64,000 bases of DNA from Leclercia sp. AS011 (GCF_037152535.1 NZ_JBBCMA010000001.1:1116001-1180000); one strand, 5' to 3'. Positions 52,172-63,100 are shown, counted from the stretch's first letter. Notes: generated by a model not told the origin, from the sequence alone. Made by a program: numbers and translations.

Positions 52172-52740
52172 CCCGGCGCTTTCACCTGCCTGCCGCTGGT
52201 GACAAACGTTCCCGCGCCGAGGTGGTGCAGGGTATTGCGCTTATCATCGTCAAACTGCCATCTTCCGGCAACGAACGCCCGTTCATCCGCCGCGGCGGAG
52301 ACCACTTCCCCAAACAGGGTGTCATATTTTTCCGCTGCGGAGGTGGCGGGCAGCAGACGGCACTCCATCCACGCCAGACATTTTTCTTCAATGACGGGTA
52401 ATCCCAGCACCGGGCCGTTAATTGTCGGGATGCCGTAACAGTTGAACTTATCCTCATCGCGGCCGCTGACGCTGCCCACGGCATAAGTCCAGTTGGTCGC
52501 TGCCACGCCGGGAATCACGATCCCGAACCTGCCGCTGCGCTCAATCAGCTCCCGCGACCAGGCGCTTTTGTCCACCACGATGGCGATCCGCGGCGGCTCG
52601 AACTCCACCGGCATCGACCAGGCGGCAGCCATGACATTGCGCCGGTCAATAGATTCATCGCGGCTGGTGATTAAGACGGTAGGGCCGTGATTCAACAGGC
52701 GGCTGGCGTGCTTTAACTCAACGGGGCGGAAGTGGCTCAT
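52165..52740 (-). CDS. Flavin reductase-like FMN-binding protein
   Basis: A 191-residue protein of the flavin-reductase (DIM6/NTAB) split-barrel family: 'PTVLITSRDESIDRRNVMAAAWSMP', 'RFGIVIPG' and 'GLPVIEEKCLAWMECRL'. Members bind FMN and either reduce it with NAD(P)H or act as oxidoreductases. It could supply FMNH2 to the monooxygenases encoded at 33005 and 35134, which lack a reductase gene beside them; that link is speculative because it lies 16 kb away. It is a single-gene unit. Confidence 0.85.
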   Translation of the reverse strand: MSHFRPVELKHASRLLNHGPTVLITSRDESIDRRNVMAAAWSMPVEFEPPRIAIVVDKSAWSRELIERSGRFGIVIPGVAATNWTYAVGSVSGRDEDKFNCYGIPTINGPVLGLPVIEEKCLAWMECRLLPATSAAEKYDTLFGEVVSAAADERAFVAGRWQFDDDKRNTLHHLGAGTFVTSGRQVKAPGQ

Positions 52741-52876
52741 ACAAACTCCTTACAGAACAGGTCAGGGCATTAAACGGCTGAAAGCCATCGGAAATCAAGC
52801 TGCAACAGTTTTGTCACCCATTCGTCACACAAGCTGCCTACAGTGGCGAGCATCAAATCCCAAAGAGGATAACAAT

Positions 52877-53569
52877 ATGCTCACGTCCATAACGCTCAAA
52901 GGCGTCTCCTACGCTTTTGGCGCGAATACCGTTTTGAATCAAATCGATCTGCATATCGAGCCGGGTAGCGTGGTTGCGCTGCTGGGGCCGTCAGGCTGCG
53001 GCAAAAGCACCCTGTTGCGTCTGCTGGCGGGGTTAACCCAGCCCGCGCAGGGGGAACTCCATTTTGGCGATCGGCTGGTGGCGAAAAGCGGCTGGGCCTT
53101 GCCGCCGGAAGCCCGGGACATCGGGATGGTGTTCCAGGATTACGCCCTCTGGCCGCACATGACTGTGGCACAGAATGTGATGTTCCCGCTGAAGATGCGC
53201 CATATCCCCCGTCAGGAGTGCGACACCCGCGTCGCCCGGGCTCTGGCCCGCGTTGGCTTAAGCGATTTCGCCCACCGCAAACCGGCCGGGCTCTCCGGCG
53301 GGCAACAACAGCGCGTGGCCCTGGCCCGGGCGATTGTCGCCGAGCCGCGGGTGCTGCTGTTTGACGAGCCGCTCTCCAACCTCGACAGCGAACTGCGGGG
53401 CACCTTGTGTCACGAGATGGCCACGCTGCTGCGCCAGCTCGGCACCACCGCCGTTTATGTTACCCACGACCGCCGGGAGGCTGAAATCCTCGCCGACCGC
53501 ATCGTGCATCTGTCTGCTGGCAGCGTCGCTGCCGATCGTTTGATTCCATCCTCAGGAGAGTTCGCATGA
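52877..53569 (+). CDS. ABC importer ATPase, Fe(III)/polyamine-type
   Basis: A 230-residue ATPase: Walker A 'GPSGCGKST', Q-loop 'VFQDYALWPHMT', signature 'LSGGQQQR', Walker B 'VLLFDEPLSNLD' and switch His 'VTHDRREA'. It ends soon after the nucleotide-binding domain, so the C-terminal TOBE/OB regulatory region common in FbpC/PotA is missing. The ATG at 52877 follows AAAGAGGATAAC. It overlaps the binding-protein gene by four bases in a three-gene importer operon. Confidence 0.88.
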   Translation: MLTSITLKGVSYAFGANTVLNQIDLHIEPGSVVALLGPSGCGKSTLLRLLAGLTQPAQGELHFGDRLVAKSGWALPPEARDIGMVFQDYALWPHMTVAQNVMFPLKMRHIPRQECDTRVARALARVGLSDFAHRKPAGLSGGQQQRVALARAIVAEPRVLLFDEPLSNLDSELRGTLCHEMATLLRQLGTTAVYVTHDRREAEILADRIVHLSAGSVAADRLIPSSGEFA

Positions 53570-54534
53570 AAGCTGCAATGTCCGTCAAAAAGGGAGTGCT
53601 GTTAGCCATGGCGTTATCGTCCGTTATGATGTCCAGCGCCCACGCGCTGACCGTTTACACCGCAGGTCCGGGGTCGCTCGCCAAAAGCCTCGCCAGCGGC
53701 TTTGAAAAGAAAACCGGCGTGAAGGTGGATATCTTCCAGGCGACCACCGGCAAAGTGATGGCCCGCCTCGAAGCGGAGCAGGCGAATCCGCAGGCCGATA
53801 TTTTGATCTCCGCCTCCTGGGATACGGCGGAAGATCTGCACAACCGCGGCTGGCTGCTGCCGTACCAGAGCGCCAATGCGGCGAAGGTGCCTGCGGATCT
53901 GAAGTCGGACGACTATGTGGCGCAGGGCGTGTCGGCGTTAGGCATCGTCTGGAACACCAAGAGCGGCACCCCGGAGCCGAAAGAGTGGGGCGATCTGACC
54001 ACCGAGGCCTTCAGGGATAAAGTCACCACCCCGGACCCGGCGCTCTCCGGTGCCTCGTTGGATCTGCTGATCGGGTTGCAAAATGGCATGGGCGATAAAG
54101 CCTGGACCCTGTTTGATGAGCTGAAAAAGAACGGGATGGTGGTTAGCGGCCCGAATGCCCAGGCGGTAACGCCGGTAATGCAGGGGGCGAAAGCGGCGGT
54201 GTTTGGCGCGGTGGATTATGTCTCGTATGGCAACATCAGCCAGGGCGAATCTCTGAAGGTGATCTTCCCGGCCAGCGGGACGGTGATTGCCCCGCGCCCG
54301 ATGATGATCCTCAAATCCACCCAGCACGCAGAGGATGCTAAAGCCTTTGTCGATTACGTCCTGTCGCCAGAAGGTCAGGCGATGGTGGCCGATGCCTGGC
54401 TGATGCCCGCCCGTGGCGACGTGCAGGCGAAGCGTCCGCTGCTCAACGACCTGAAGATCCTGCCGACCAAAAGCGACGGTACCAGCGAACGCAGCGATAT
54501 CCTCAAGCGTTTCAACACGCTCTTCACCTTATAA
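53566..54534 (+). CDS. ABC importer substrate-binding protein, Fe(III)/phosphonate-type
   Basis: A 322-residue periplasmic binding protein with a signal peptide (after the second Met, SVKKGVLLAMALSSVMMSSAHA|LTVYTAGP). The fold belongs to the FbpA/AfuA/PhnS group ('LTVYTAGPGSLAKSLASGFEKKTGVKVDI', 'NPQADILISASWDTAEDL'). The paired Tyr iron ligands of FbpA are not obvious near 'GAVDYVSYGNIS', so a non-iron ligand such as an organophosphonate or thiamin-like compound is possible. It lies between the ATPase and fused-permease genes. Confidence 0.85.
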   Translation: MKAAMSVKKGVLLAMALSSVMMSSAHALTVYTAGPGSLAKSLASGFEKKTGVKVDIFQATTGKVMARLEAEQANPQADILISASWDTAEDLHNRGWLLPYQSANAAKVPADLKSDDYVAQGVSALGIVWNTKSGTPEPKEWGDLTTEAFRDKVTTPDPALSGASLDLLIGLQNGMGDKAWTLFDELKKNGMVVSGPNAQAVTPVMQGAKAAVFGAVDYVSYGNISQGESLKVIFPASGTVIAPRPMMILKSTQHAEDAKAFVDYVLSPEGQAMVADAWLMPARGDVQAKRPLLNDLKILPTKSDGTSERSDILKRFNTLFTL

Positions 54535-54572
54535 TCAGGCGACGGGGGCAACCCCGTCTTCAGGACTGCTTT

Positions 54573-56228
54573 GTGAATCCTAAATTCTTGTCGGTGACGA
54601 CGCTGACGCTGCTGGTGATCCTGGTGGCATGTCCTCTCGCCTTTATTCTGCTGCAGGCGGTGTTTCCCCAGTTCAGCGCCGGAGTCTTTTCCGGTGCTTT
54701 TAGCGGCGTGGTGACGCTGCTGGCCGAGCCGCATCTGCCCACCATGCTGGGCGGTACGCTACAGGTGGGCATCGGGGTGGCACTGGTGAGTGCATTAATT
54801 GGCTTTCCCCTCGGCGTGGCGCGCGGGCTGCTGAATCTGCCGCTGCCCCGGCTGTGGGATCTGCTGTTTCTGATCCCCTTTTTAACCCCGCCCTATATTG
54901 CCGCGCTGTCGTGGATGCTGGTCCTGCAAACCAACGGCTATCTGCAACAGCTCACCGGCCTTAATCTCAATAATTTATTGTTCAGCCAGACCGGGATTGT
55001 ACTGGTGATGGCCCTGAACATCTTCCCGGTGGTTTATTTCGCGGTGTCGCGCAGCCTGCTGGCGAGCGGGCAGCGTCTGGCACTGGTGGCACGGATTCAC
55101 GGTGCCACCCCCGGACGGGCGTTCTGGCATATCACCCTGCCGATGCTTTCGCCATCGCTGGCGGCGGGGATGCTGCTCTCCTTTACCCTGGCAATTGAGG
55201 AGTTTGGCGTGCCCGCGGCGCTCGGCACCCGGGCCGGGGTGCTGATGCTGACCACCGATATCGAGAAAAAACTGGCGGAATGGCCCATCGATCTCTCCGG
55301 TGCATCGATGCTCTCGGTGGTGTTGGTGATTCTCGCCCTGAGCGCCTGGTGGCTGCAGAAAAAGCTGACCGGCAATCAGGATGTAACCAGTATTACCGGC
55401 AAACCGACGGAGAACATGGGGGCGGATGCCGGGGGCTTTACCCTGCCGGTGGTGGCGCTGCTGGCGCTGACCGGGTTTATCGCGGTGATCCTGCCGGGCG
55501 CTTCGATGGCCTTGTCCGGCGTGCTCGGTACCCTGTCGGGCGGGGTGACGCTCGGCAATCTGACCGCCTCCCACTACGCGGCGCTGTTCAGCCAGCAGGG
55601 AGATGCCCTGTCGGCGCTGGGCACCAGCCTGTCGCTGGCATTGGGCGCGGCCTGTATCACCGGGCTGCTCGGCCTGCTGGCCGCCTGGCTGGTGGTGGTG
55701 CAGAAGATCAAAGGGCGCGGGCTGCTGGATGCGCTGTCGCTGATGCCTGCCGCGTTGCCCGGCGTGGTGGTCGGGGTGGGGCTGATCCTGCTGTGGAACC
55801 AGCCGTTCTGGCCAGTCTCACCCTATAATAGCTGGGCGATCCTGTTGCTCTCCTACTGCTGTCTGCTGCTGCCGTGGCCGGTGCGCTATGTCGGCAGCGC
55901 GCTGCGCCAGCTGGGCGGTAATCTGGAGCCGGCCGCGCGGGTGCATGGCGCGTCGGCGCTACAGGCGTTGCGCTTTATCGTCCTGCCGCTGGTCTCCCCG
56001 GCGATGCTGGCGGCGATGCTGATGGTGTTTGCCATCGCCTCGCGGGAGCTGGTTACTTCCCTGCTGCTGGCCCCGGCGGGTACGCAGACCGTGTCGGTGT
56101 TTATCTGGCGGCAGTTCGAGCAGGGATCCGTCGGGCAGGGGATGGCGATGGCAACCCTGACGCTGCTCACCGGGCTGGTGTTGATGCTGACGGCGCTGGG
56201 GATCATGCAACGCACGGGGCGCGGGTAA
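54573..56228 (+). CDS. ABC importer fused double permease (FbpB-like)
   Basis: A 551-residue permease with about 12 membrane helices and two EAA loops: 'ALVARIHGATPGRAFWHITL' near residue 170 and 'LEPAARVHGASALQALRFIV' near residue 450. It is therefore two permease halves in one chain, as in FbpB/SfuB. It starts with GTG at 54573, 38 bases after the binding-protein gene; a small GACGGGG/CCCCGTC hairpin without a T-run lies in that gap and may adjust the ratio of subunits. Completes the importer encoded from 52877. Substrate unresolved. Confidence 0.87.
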   Translation: MNPKFLSVTTLTLLVILVACPLAFILLQAVFPQFSAGVFSGAFSGVVTLLAEPHLPTMLGGTLQVGIGVALVSALIGFPLGVARGLLNLPLPRLWDLLFLIPFLTPPYIAALSWMLVLQTNGYLQQLTGLNLNNLLFSQTGIVLVMALNIFPVVYFAVSRSLLASGQRLALVARIHGATPGRAFWHITLPMLSPSLAAGMLLSFTLAIEEFGVPAALGTRAGVLMLTTDIEKKLAEWPIDLSGASMLSVVLVILALSAWWLQKKLTGNQDVTSITGKPTENMGADAGGFTLPVVALLALTGFIAVILPGASMALSGVLGTLSGGVTLGNLTASHYAALFSQQGDALSALGTSLSLALGAACITGLLGLLAAWLVVVQKIKGRGLLDALSLMPAALPGVVVGVGLILLWNQPFWPVSPYNSWAILLLSYCCLLLPWPVRYVGSALRQLGGNLEPAARVHGASALQALRFIVLPLVSPAMLAAMLMVFAIASRELVTSLLLAPAGTQTVSVFIWRQFEQGSVGQGMAMATLTLLTGLVLMLTALGIMQRTGRG

Positions 56229-56299
56229 AAAGCACTTTTGCGACAGTGGCCGGGGAAAAATAGTTTATAAACAAGGAAGAATTGTTAAAGGAGCCCACC

Positions 56300-57145
56300 A
56301 TGACCCCGTTTTTAACTGCGTATTTTGCCCGTACCGGCTGGCAGCAGCCGGTTGCTGTGGATATTGACACCCTGCGGGCGCTGCATCTGCACCACAACAG
56401 CGCCATCCCGTTTGAAAATATTGATGTGGTGCTGCCGCGGGAGATCCAGCTCGACGATCAGTCCCTCGTCGATAAGCTGGTCACCGCCCGGCGCGGCGGC
56501 TACTGCTTTGAGCAGAACGGTCTGTTCGAGCGGGTACTGCGCGAGGTGGGCTTTAACGTCCGCAGCCTGCTGGGACGGGTGGTGCTGGCGAACCCGCCCC
56601 ACATGCCGCCGCGCACCCACCGCCTGCTGCTGGTGGAGTTGAACGGTGAGCGCTGGATCGCCGATGTCGGCTTCGGCGGACAGACGCTGACCGCGCCGAT
56701 TCGGTTGATCGCCGAGGAGGAGCAGGCGACGCCGCACGGCATCTACCGGCTGATCAACGACGGTCAGGACTGGGTGCTTCAGTTCCGTCATCACGACCAC
56801 TGGCAGTCGATGTACCATTTCGATCTCGCCGCCCAGTACCAGACCGATTATGTGATGGGCAACTTCTGGTCCGCACACTGGCCGCAGTCCCATTTCCGTC
56901 ATCATCTCCTGATGTGCCGCCATCTGCCGGACGGCGGCAAACTGACCCTCACCAACCTGCACTTTACCCACTGGCAGGACGGGCACGTGGTGGAGCAGAT
57001 TAACCTGCCGGACGCAGAAGCGCTGTATCAGCTGATGCAGGAGCGGTTCGGGCTGGGAGTGGACGATCCGAAGTACGGCTTTTCGCTGGCGGAACTGACG
57101 GCGGTGATGGCCGGGTTCGAAACCCATCCGCAGGCGGGGAAATAG
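56300..57145 (+). CDS. nhoA: Arylamine N-acetyltransferase NhoA
   Basis: A 281-residue enzyme equal in length to E. coli NhoA. It transfers acetyl from acetyl-CoA to arylamines and N-hydroxyarylamines by a ping-pong mechanism with a Cys-His-Asp triad. Cys69 is in 'RRGGYCFEQNGLF', His in 'PPRTHRLLLV' and Asp in 'WIADVGFGGQTL'. The ATG at 56300 has AAAGGAG upstream; the frame extends six codons further but without support. In E. coli yddE lies between nhoA and narV; it is absent here. Confidence 0.94.
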   Translation: MTPFLTAYFARTGWQQPVAVDIDTLRALHLHHNSAIPFENIDVVLPREIQLDDQSLVDKLVTARRGGYCFEQNGLFERVLREVGFNVRSLLGRVVLANPPHMPPRTHRLLLVELNGERWIADVGFGGQTLTAPIRLIAEEEQATPHGIYRLINDGQDWVLQFRHHDHWQSMYHFDLAAQYQTDYVMGNFWSAHWPQSHFRHHLLMCRHLPDGGKLTLTNLHFTHWQDGHVVEQINLPDAEALYQLMQERFGLGVDDPKYGFSLAELTAVMAGFETHPQAGK

Positions 57146-57152
57146 CCAACAA

Positions 57153-57186
57153 CGCCGGGCGGCGCGTGCGCTTGCCCGGCCTACGG
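57153..57186. repeat. REP element
   Basis: A single REP unit CGCCGGGCGGCGCGTGCGCTTGCCCGGCCTAC between convergent nhoA and narV. Confidence 0.83.
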
Positions 57187-57221
57187 TGTGGTGCGGTTTT
57201 ACGGGTTTTGTAGTTTTTGTG

Positions 57222-57902
57222 TTATCTCCGCGACCGCACCAGTTGATACCGCCGGGTGATATATTCGAACGGCGCGCTCCAGACGTGCACCAGGCGGGTG
57301 AAGGGGAAGATCAGGAAGATGGTCATCCCCAGCACCAGATGGACGCGGAAAATAAAGGCCACGCCGGTCAGCATCTCGGACGATCCCCCCTGGAAGGTAA
57401 AGATCCCCTGGGCCCAGCCGACCAGCTTGAGCATTTCGCTCCCGTCCGGGTATTGCGCCGAGAACGGAATGGTCGTCAGACCAAGCACGCACTGGGTCAG
57501 CAGAATGCTCATGATGATGATATCCGGGGTGGTGGAGGTGGCCCGCACCCGCTGATTGAACAGGCGACGGTACAACAGCATCGCGCCGCCAATCAGGGTC
57601 AACACGCCGCAGATCCCCCCGGCGATCATCGCCAGCTGCTGTTTGACCGCCATCGGCAGAAACCAGGCGTACATCCAGTGCGGAGTTAACATCCCGAACA
57701 GGTGGCCGAAAAATATCCCCAGGATCCCGATATGAAACAGGTTAGAGCCCCAGTTCATGCCGCGCTTGCTCAGCAGCTGGCTGGAGGAGGCGCGCCAGGT
57801 GTACTGGCCGTAGTCGTACCGCAGCCAGCTGCCGAGGAAGAAGACCGCAGCGCAGATGTACGGATAAATGTCGAAGAAAAAGACGTTCAGATGGTGTGTC
57901 AT
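57222..57902 (-). CDS. narV: Nitrate reductase Z gamma subunit (cytochrome b)
   Basis: A 226-residue inner-membrane subunit, the same length as E. coli NarV, with five membrane helices and conserved His residues for two b-type haems (such as '[19 protein letters not shown]'). It takes electrons from quinol and passes them to NarY. It is the last gene of the narUZYWV group, overlapping narW by four bases. NarZ-type nitrate reductase is reported to be under RpoS control rather than strongly nitrate-induced. Confidence 0.94.
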   Translation of the reverse strand: MTHHLNVFFFDIYPYICAAVFFLGSWLRYDYGQYTWRASSSQLLSKRGMNWGSNLFHIGILGIFFGHLFGMLTPHWMYAWFLPMAVKQQLAMIAGGICGVLTLIGGAMLLYRRLFNQRVRATSTTPDIIIMSILLTQCVLGLTTIPFSAQYPDGSEMLKLVGWAQGIFTFQGGSSEMLTGVAFIFRVHLVLGMTIFLIFPFTRLVHVWSAPFEYITRRYQLVRSRR

Positions 57903-58594
57903 TTTGGGCCTCCGGCGCTGACGTCCACATACTGCGGGGCGACGTCCTGGCTAAAGCGTCGTTGATATTGCTGCATTGGCGAGCTGTCGCAGGCCGTCGC
58001 GTTATCCTCGATAAACTTCACCTGCTCCTCTTCCCAGACCGCATCCAGCGCCTGGCGGGTGTCGTCCCGTTTTTCACCCGCCACCTGCTGCGTGACACTG
58101 TCACTGGAAAGTTTACTGCCCGCGAACCTCAGCAGGGCGTCAAACAGCTGATAGTGCGCTACCTCGCGCTGTTTTAACCGCCCGCCAATCAGCGCCAGGA
58201 TCGGCGCGACGTTCTGCAACCCCTCCCGGGCCTGCGCCTCGGGCAGAATGCTCAGATACTCGAGATAGAGCGGAAGATAGTCCGGCAGCTCACGGCAGTC
58301 GAGCTGAAGCCCGGCCTGTTCGTACTGGTTCATCAGGTCGACCATCGCCTGACCGCGATCCCGGGACTCGGCATGGACATGTTCAAACAGCAGCAGCGAG
58401 GTGGCGCGCCCGCGCTCGAACACCTCGCACCACCCGGCCTGACGGTCGAGTAGCGGGGCGTTGAGATACTGCTGCGCAAAGGGCAGCAGCACCGGCGCAT
58501 CCTGCGCCACCAGGGCGATCGCCTCGTCGCGGCTCTCCCACAGCGCCTCGTCCGGGTACTCAATCAGCAGGGCGATAATTTTGAGGATCTGCAT
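57899..58594 (-). CDS. narW: Nitrate reductase Z assembly chaperone NarW
   Basis: A 231-residue, all-helical cytoplasmic chaperone of the NarJ/TorD family, equal to E. coli NarW in length. It binds the NarZ precursor during molybdenum-cofactor insertion and is not part of the final enzyme. Typical sequence includes '[15 protein letters not shown]' and '[20 protein letters not shown]'. It overlaps narY by one base and narV by four. Confidence 0.94.
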   Translation of the reverse strand: MQILKIIALLIEYPDEALWESRDEAIALVAQDAPVLLPFAQQYLNAPLLDRQAGWCEVFERGRATSLLLFEHVHAESRDRGQAMVDLMNQYEQAGLQLDCRELPDYLPLYLEYLSILPEAQAREGLQNVAPILALIGGRLKQREVAHYQLFDALLRFAGSKLSSDSVTQQVAGEKRDDTRQALDAVWEEEQVKFIEDNATACDSSPMQQYQRRFSQDVAPQYVDVSAGGPK

Positions 58595-60138
58595 TACTCT
58601 CCCTCCCCGTGTTCACGCACCTCGGTGATGTTGATGGCGTCGATGCGGCTGCTGTTGAACAGGTTGAATTTGGTGTCGGAGCCGTGGCAGCCGTCGCCGA
58701 AGGTAAAGCCGCAGCCGTTTTTCTCCGGGAAGGCGTCCCGGGCCATTTCCCGGTGGCTGGTGGGGATCACGAAGCGGTCTTCGTAGTTGGCGATGGCGAG
58801 ATAGCGGTACATCTCCTCCACCTGCTCGACGCTGAGGCCCACTTCCTCGATGGCGCGGGTGTCGGTCACGCCCTCGACGGTCTGGGAGCGTTTATAGTGG
58901 CGCATCGCCATCATCCGTTTCAGGGCGCGCAGCACCGGGCCGGTATCGCCCGCGCTGAGCATATTCGCCAGATACTGCACCGGAATGCGCAGGCTTTCCA
59001 CCGCCGGGAGAATGCTGTCGGTCTGCGGCAGGCCCCCGGCATCGGCGTAGGACTGGATCGGCGACAGCGGCGGAACATACCAGACCATCGGCAGGGTGCG
59101 GTACTCCGGGTGCAGCGGCAGGGCCAGCTTCCAGTCCATTGCCATTTTGTAGACCGGAGAGCGCTGGGCCGCGTCAATGACGTTCTGCGGAATGCCTTGC
59201 TTGACCGCCTCTTCAATAATCGCCGGGTCGTGCGGGTTGAGGAATACGTCGCACTGCCGCTCATAGAGATCGGTTTCATGTTCGGTGCTGGCCGCCTCCT
59301 CGATACGGTCTGCGTCATACAGCAGCACGCCGAGATAGCGGATGCGCCCGACGCAGGTCTCCGAGCAGACGGTCGGCTGGCCGGACTCGATACGTGGATA
59401 ACAGAAGATGCATTTTTCTGACTTGCCGCTCTTCCAGTTGAAGTAGATCTTCTTGTACGGGCAGCCGCTGATGCACAGCCGCCAGCCGCGGCATTTGTCC
59501 TGGTCGATCAGTACGATGCCATCCTCTTCGCGCTTATAGATCGCCCCGCTCGGGCAGGTGGCCGCGCAGCTCGGGTTCAGGCAGTGCTCGCACAGCCGCG
59601 GGAGATACATCATGAAGGTATTTTCGAACTGGCCGTACATCTCCTTCTGCATCCTGTCGAAGTTGCGGTCCCGGGCGCGCTTCTCGAACTCGCCACCCAG
59701 CAGCTCCTCCCAGTTGGGCCCCCATTTGATCTTGTCCATCCGCTTGCCGTCAATCAGCGAGCGCGGGCGGGCGGTGGGCAGGTGATTGCCCTCCGGGGCG
59801 CGGTGCAGATCCTGATAGTCAAAGGTGAAAGGTTCGTAGTAGTCGTCGATCTGCGGCATCACCGGGTTGGCGAAGATTTTCGACAGCACCCCCAGTTTGC
59901 CGCCGAGACGCGGGGTCAGCTTGCCGGAGATGCCGCGGATCCAGCCGCCTTGCCACTCCTCCTGGTCCTCCCAGTTTTTCGGGTAGCCGATGCCCGGTTT
60001 GGTTTCGACGTTGTTAAACCAGGCGTACTCCATCCCTTCGCGCCCGGTCCAGACGTTTTTGCAGGTTACCGAGCAGGTGTGACAGCCAATGCATTTGTCG
60101 AGATTAAGTACCATGCCGACCTGTGAGCGTATTTTCAT
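58594..60138 (-). CDS. narY: Nitrate reductase Z beta subunit (Fe-S)
   Basis: A 514-residue iron-sulfur subunit matching E. coli NarY in length. Four cysteine clusters are visible: 'CIGCHTCSVTCKN', 'CEHCLNPSCAATCPSG', 'CRGWRLCISGCPYKK' and 'CIFCYPRIESGQPTVCSETC'. The Trp in CRGWRLC marks the 3Fe-4S site. It carries electrons from NarV haem to NarZ on the cytoplasmic face. Its ATG overlaps the narZ stop by four bases. Confidence 0.95.
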   Translation of the reverse strand: MKIRSQVGMVLNLDKCIGCHTCSVTCKNVWTGREGMEYAWFNNVETKPGIGYPKNWEDQEEWQGGWIRGISGKLTPRLGGKLGVLSKIFANPVMPQIDDYYEPFTFDYQDLHRAPEGNHLPTARPRSLIDGKRMDKIKWGPNWEELLGGEFEKRARDRNFDRMQKEMYGQFENTFMMYLPRLCEHCLNPSCAATCPSGAIYKREEDGIVLIDQDKCRGWRLCISGCPYKKIYFNWKSGKSEKCIFCYPRIESGQPTVCSETCVGRIRYLGVLLYDADRIEEAASTEHETDLYERQCDVFLNPHDPAIIEEAVKQGIPQNVIDAAQRSPVYKMAMDWKLALPLHPEYRTLPMVWYVPPLSPIQSYADAGGLPQTDSILPAVESLRIPVQYLANMLSAGDTGPVLRALKRMMAMRHYKRSQTVEGVTDTRAIEEVGLSVEQVEEMYRYLAIANYEDRFVIPTSHREMARDAFPEKNGCGFTFGDGCHGSDTKFNLFNSSRIDAINITEVREHGEGE

Positions 60139-63100
60139 TTTTTCGCCTCCTGAACCTGATCCCGACCTTCGCCATCCAGCCAGTTAATGTTTTTCATCTT
60201 GCGGATCATGATGAACTCATCCCGGTTTGACCCGACGGTGCCGTAGTAGTTGAAGCCGTACGCCAGCTGGGCGTAGCCGCCAATCATGTGGGTTGGTTTC
60301 GGGCAGACGCGGGTTACCGAGTTGTGGATCCCGCCGCGGCGTCCGGTCACTTCTGAGCCCGGAATGTTCAGAATGCGCTCCTGGGCGTGGTACATCATGG
60401 TCATCCCCGGCGGCACGCGCTGGCTGACCACCGCGCGGGCGGTCAGCGCCCCGTTAGCGTTGAAGCACTCGATCCAGTCGTTGTCCTCAATGCCCAGCTC
60501 CCGGGCGTCGGTTTCGCTGATCCAGACAATCGGCCCGCCGCGCGACAGGGTCTGCATCAGCAGGTTCTCGCTGTAGGTGGAGTGGATGCCCCATTTCTGG
60601 TGCGGGGTCAGGAAGTTCAGCGCTTTTTCCGGGAAGCCGTTCGGCGGGATCTCGCGCATATGGGTCACGCTGCGGGTATCAATCGGCGGTCGATAGGCCA
60701 CCAGGCTTTCGCCAAAGGCGCGCATCCACTGATGATCCTGATACAGCTGCTGCCGCCCGGAGAGGGTGCGCCAGGGGATCAACTCGTGGACGTTGGTGTA
60801 GCCCGCGTTGTAGGAGACATGCTCGCTCTCAATGCCGGACCAGGTCGGGCTGGAGATGATTTTGCGCGGCTGGGCCTGAATATCCCGGAAGCGGATCTTC
60901 TCGTCCTCCTTGTTCAGCGCCAGATGGCTGTGCTCGCGGCCGGTGAATTCGGCCAACGCCTCCCAGGCCTTGACCGCCACCTGACCGTTAGTTTCCGGGG
61001 CGAGGGCGAGGATCACCTCCGAGGCGTCAATGGCCGTCTCGATACGCGGGCGGCCTTTCGCCGGGCCGTCGAGCTTGACGTAGTTAAGTTTGCCGAGGAA
61101 ATCGACCTCATCCTGGGTGTTCCACGAGATGCCTTTCCCGCCGTTGCCGAGCTTGTCCAGCAGCGGCCCGAGGGCGGTAAAGCGCTCGTAAGTTTCCGGG
61201 TAGTTGCGCTCCACCACGGCGATGTTCGGCGCGGTTTTGCCGGGGATCAGATCGCATTCGCCTTTACGCCAGTCGGCAATGTCGAACGGCTGGGAGAGCT
61301 CCGCCGGGGAGTCGTGTTGCAATGGCTGCAACACCACGTCGGTTTCAGTGCCCAGATGGCCGACGCAGACCTCCGAGAAGACTTTGGCGATGCCCTTGTA
61401 GATCTCCCAGTCGCTGCGGGACTCCCAGGCCGGATCCACCGCGGCGGAAAGCGGGTGAATAAACGGATGCATATCCGAGGTATTCATATCGTCTTTCTCA
61501 TACCAGGTGGCGGTGGGCAGGACGATATCCGAGAACAGGCAGGTGCTGGACATGCGGAAATCCAGCGTCACCAGCAGATCCAGCTTGCCCTCGATGGCGG
61601 CGGTCTGCCACTCCACCTCTTCCGGCTTCACGTCATCGGTCGAGCCGAGATCCTCGCCCTGAATACCGCTCTCGGTGCCGAGCAGGTATTTCAGCATGTA
61701 CTCGTGCCCTTTCCCGGAGGAGCCGAGCAGGTTAGAGCGCCAGACGAACAGGTTACGCGGGTGGTTATTGCCGCTGTCCGGCTGCTCGCAGGCCATGCGG
61801 ATATCGCCGGATCTCAGCGCCTGGGCGGTGTACTCCTGAGGTGACATGCCGACAGCATCCGCCTGCGCCTTGATGTGCAGCGGGTTGAGGTTGAGCTGCG
61901 GCGCGGACGGCAGCCAGCCCATGCGCTCGGCCCGGACGTTAAAGTCGATCAGATGCCCGGTGAACTTCGAGGCGTCCGCCAGCGGGGAGAGCAGCTCCTG
62001 CGCGGTCAGTTTTTCATAGCGCCACTGGCTGGCATGGTTGTAGAAGAACGAGGTGCTGTTCATCTGGCGCGGCGGGCGGTTCCAGTCCAGCGCGAAGGCC
62101 AGCGGCAGCCAGCCGGTCTGCGGGCGCAGCTTCTCCTGGCCCACATAGTGCGACCAGCCGCCGCCGCTCTTGCCCACGCAGCCGCAGAACACCAGCATGT
62201 TGATCATCCCGCGGTAGTTCATGTCCATGTGGTACCAGTGGTTGACCCCGGCACCGAGGATAATCATCGACCGGCCATGGGTCTTATGCGCCGTGTCGGC
62301 AAACTCCCGGGCGATCTGCTCAATGTGACGCCGCGGCACGCCGGTGATCTGCTCCCCCCAGGCCGGGGTGTAGGCTTTGATCTCGGCGTAATCTTTGGCC
62401 GCGAGGGTGTCCTCCAGGCCGCGATCGAGGCCGTAGTTAGCCAGCACCAGATCGTAGACGCTGGCGACGTGCAGCTGGCGGCCATCGGCGAGAGTCAGGG
62501 TTTTCACCGGCAGCTGGCGGACCAGGACCGGATCCTGCTTCACGCTGCGAAAGTGCGGGTTTTCATTGCCGCCAAAGTAGGGGAAGGCCACCCCGGCGAC
62601 AGTGTCGCGGGTGTCCAGCAGAGAGAGCGCCAGTTCGGTCTCCTGGCCTGCCGCCTGCGGCTCGAGGTTCCATTTGCCTTTTTCGCCCCAGCGGAAGCCA
62701 ATAGAGCCGTTGGGCACCACCAGATCCCCCGAGGCGGTAAAGGCGACGGTTTTCCACTCCGGATTGTTGGCTTCCCCCAGCCCGTCGGCGAGGTCCGAGG
62801 CGCGCAGCATCCGGCCCGGCACGTAGCTGCCGTCCTCGCGCGGGTCGAGCATCACCAGCATCGGCATATCGGTATAGCGACGGCAGTAGTTGAGGAAGTA
62901 GTCGCTCGGGTTATCGAGGTGGAACTCTTTCAGGATCACGTGGCCCATCGCCATGGCTAAGGCGCTGTCGGTACCCTGTTTCGGTGCCAGCCACTGGTCG
63001 CTGAGCTTCGCCACTTCCGAAAAATCGGGGGTGATGGCGATGGTTTTGGTGCCTTTGTAGCGCACCTCGGTGAAGAAGTGGGCATCCGGGGTGCGGGTCT

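Noticed and set aside
54540..54560. Terminator between the binding-protein and fused-permease genes
   Set aside because: The GACGGGG/CCCCGTC hairpin has no T-run and lies within an operon; attenuation is possible, but termination is not supported.
60387..61844. 485-residue plus-strand open frame
   Set aside because: Antisense to narZ, which is complete and unmistakable.
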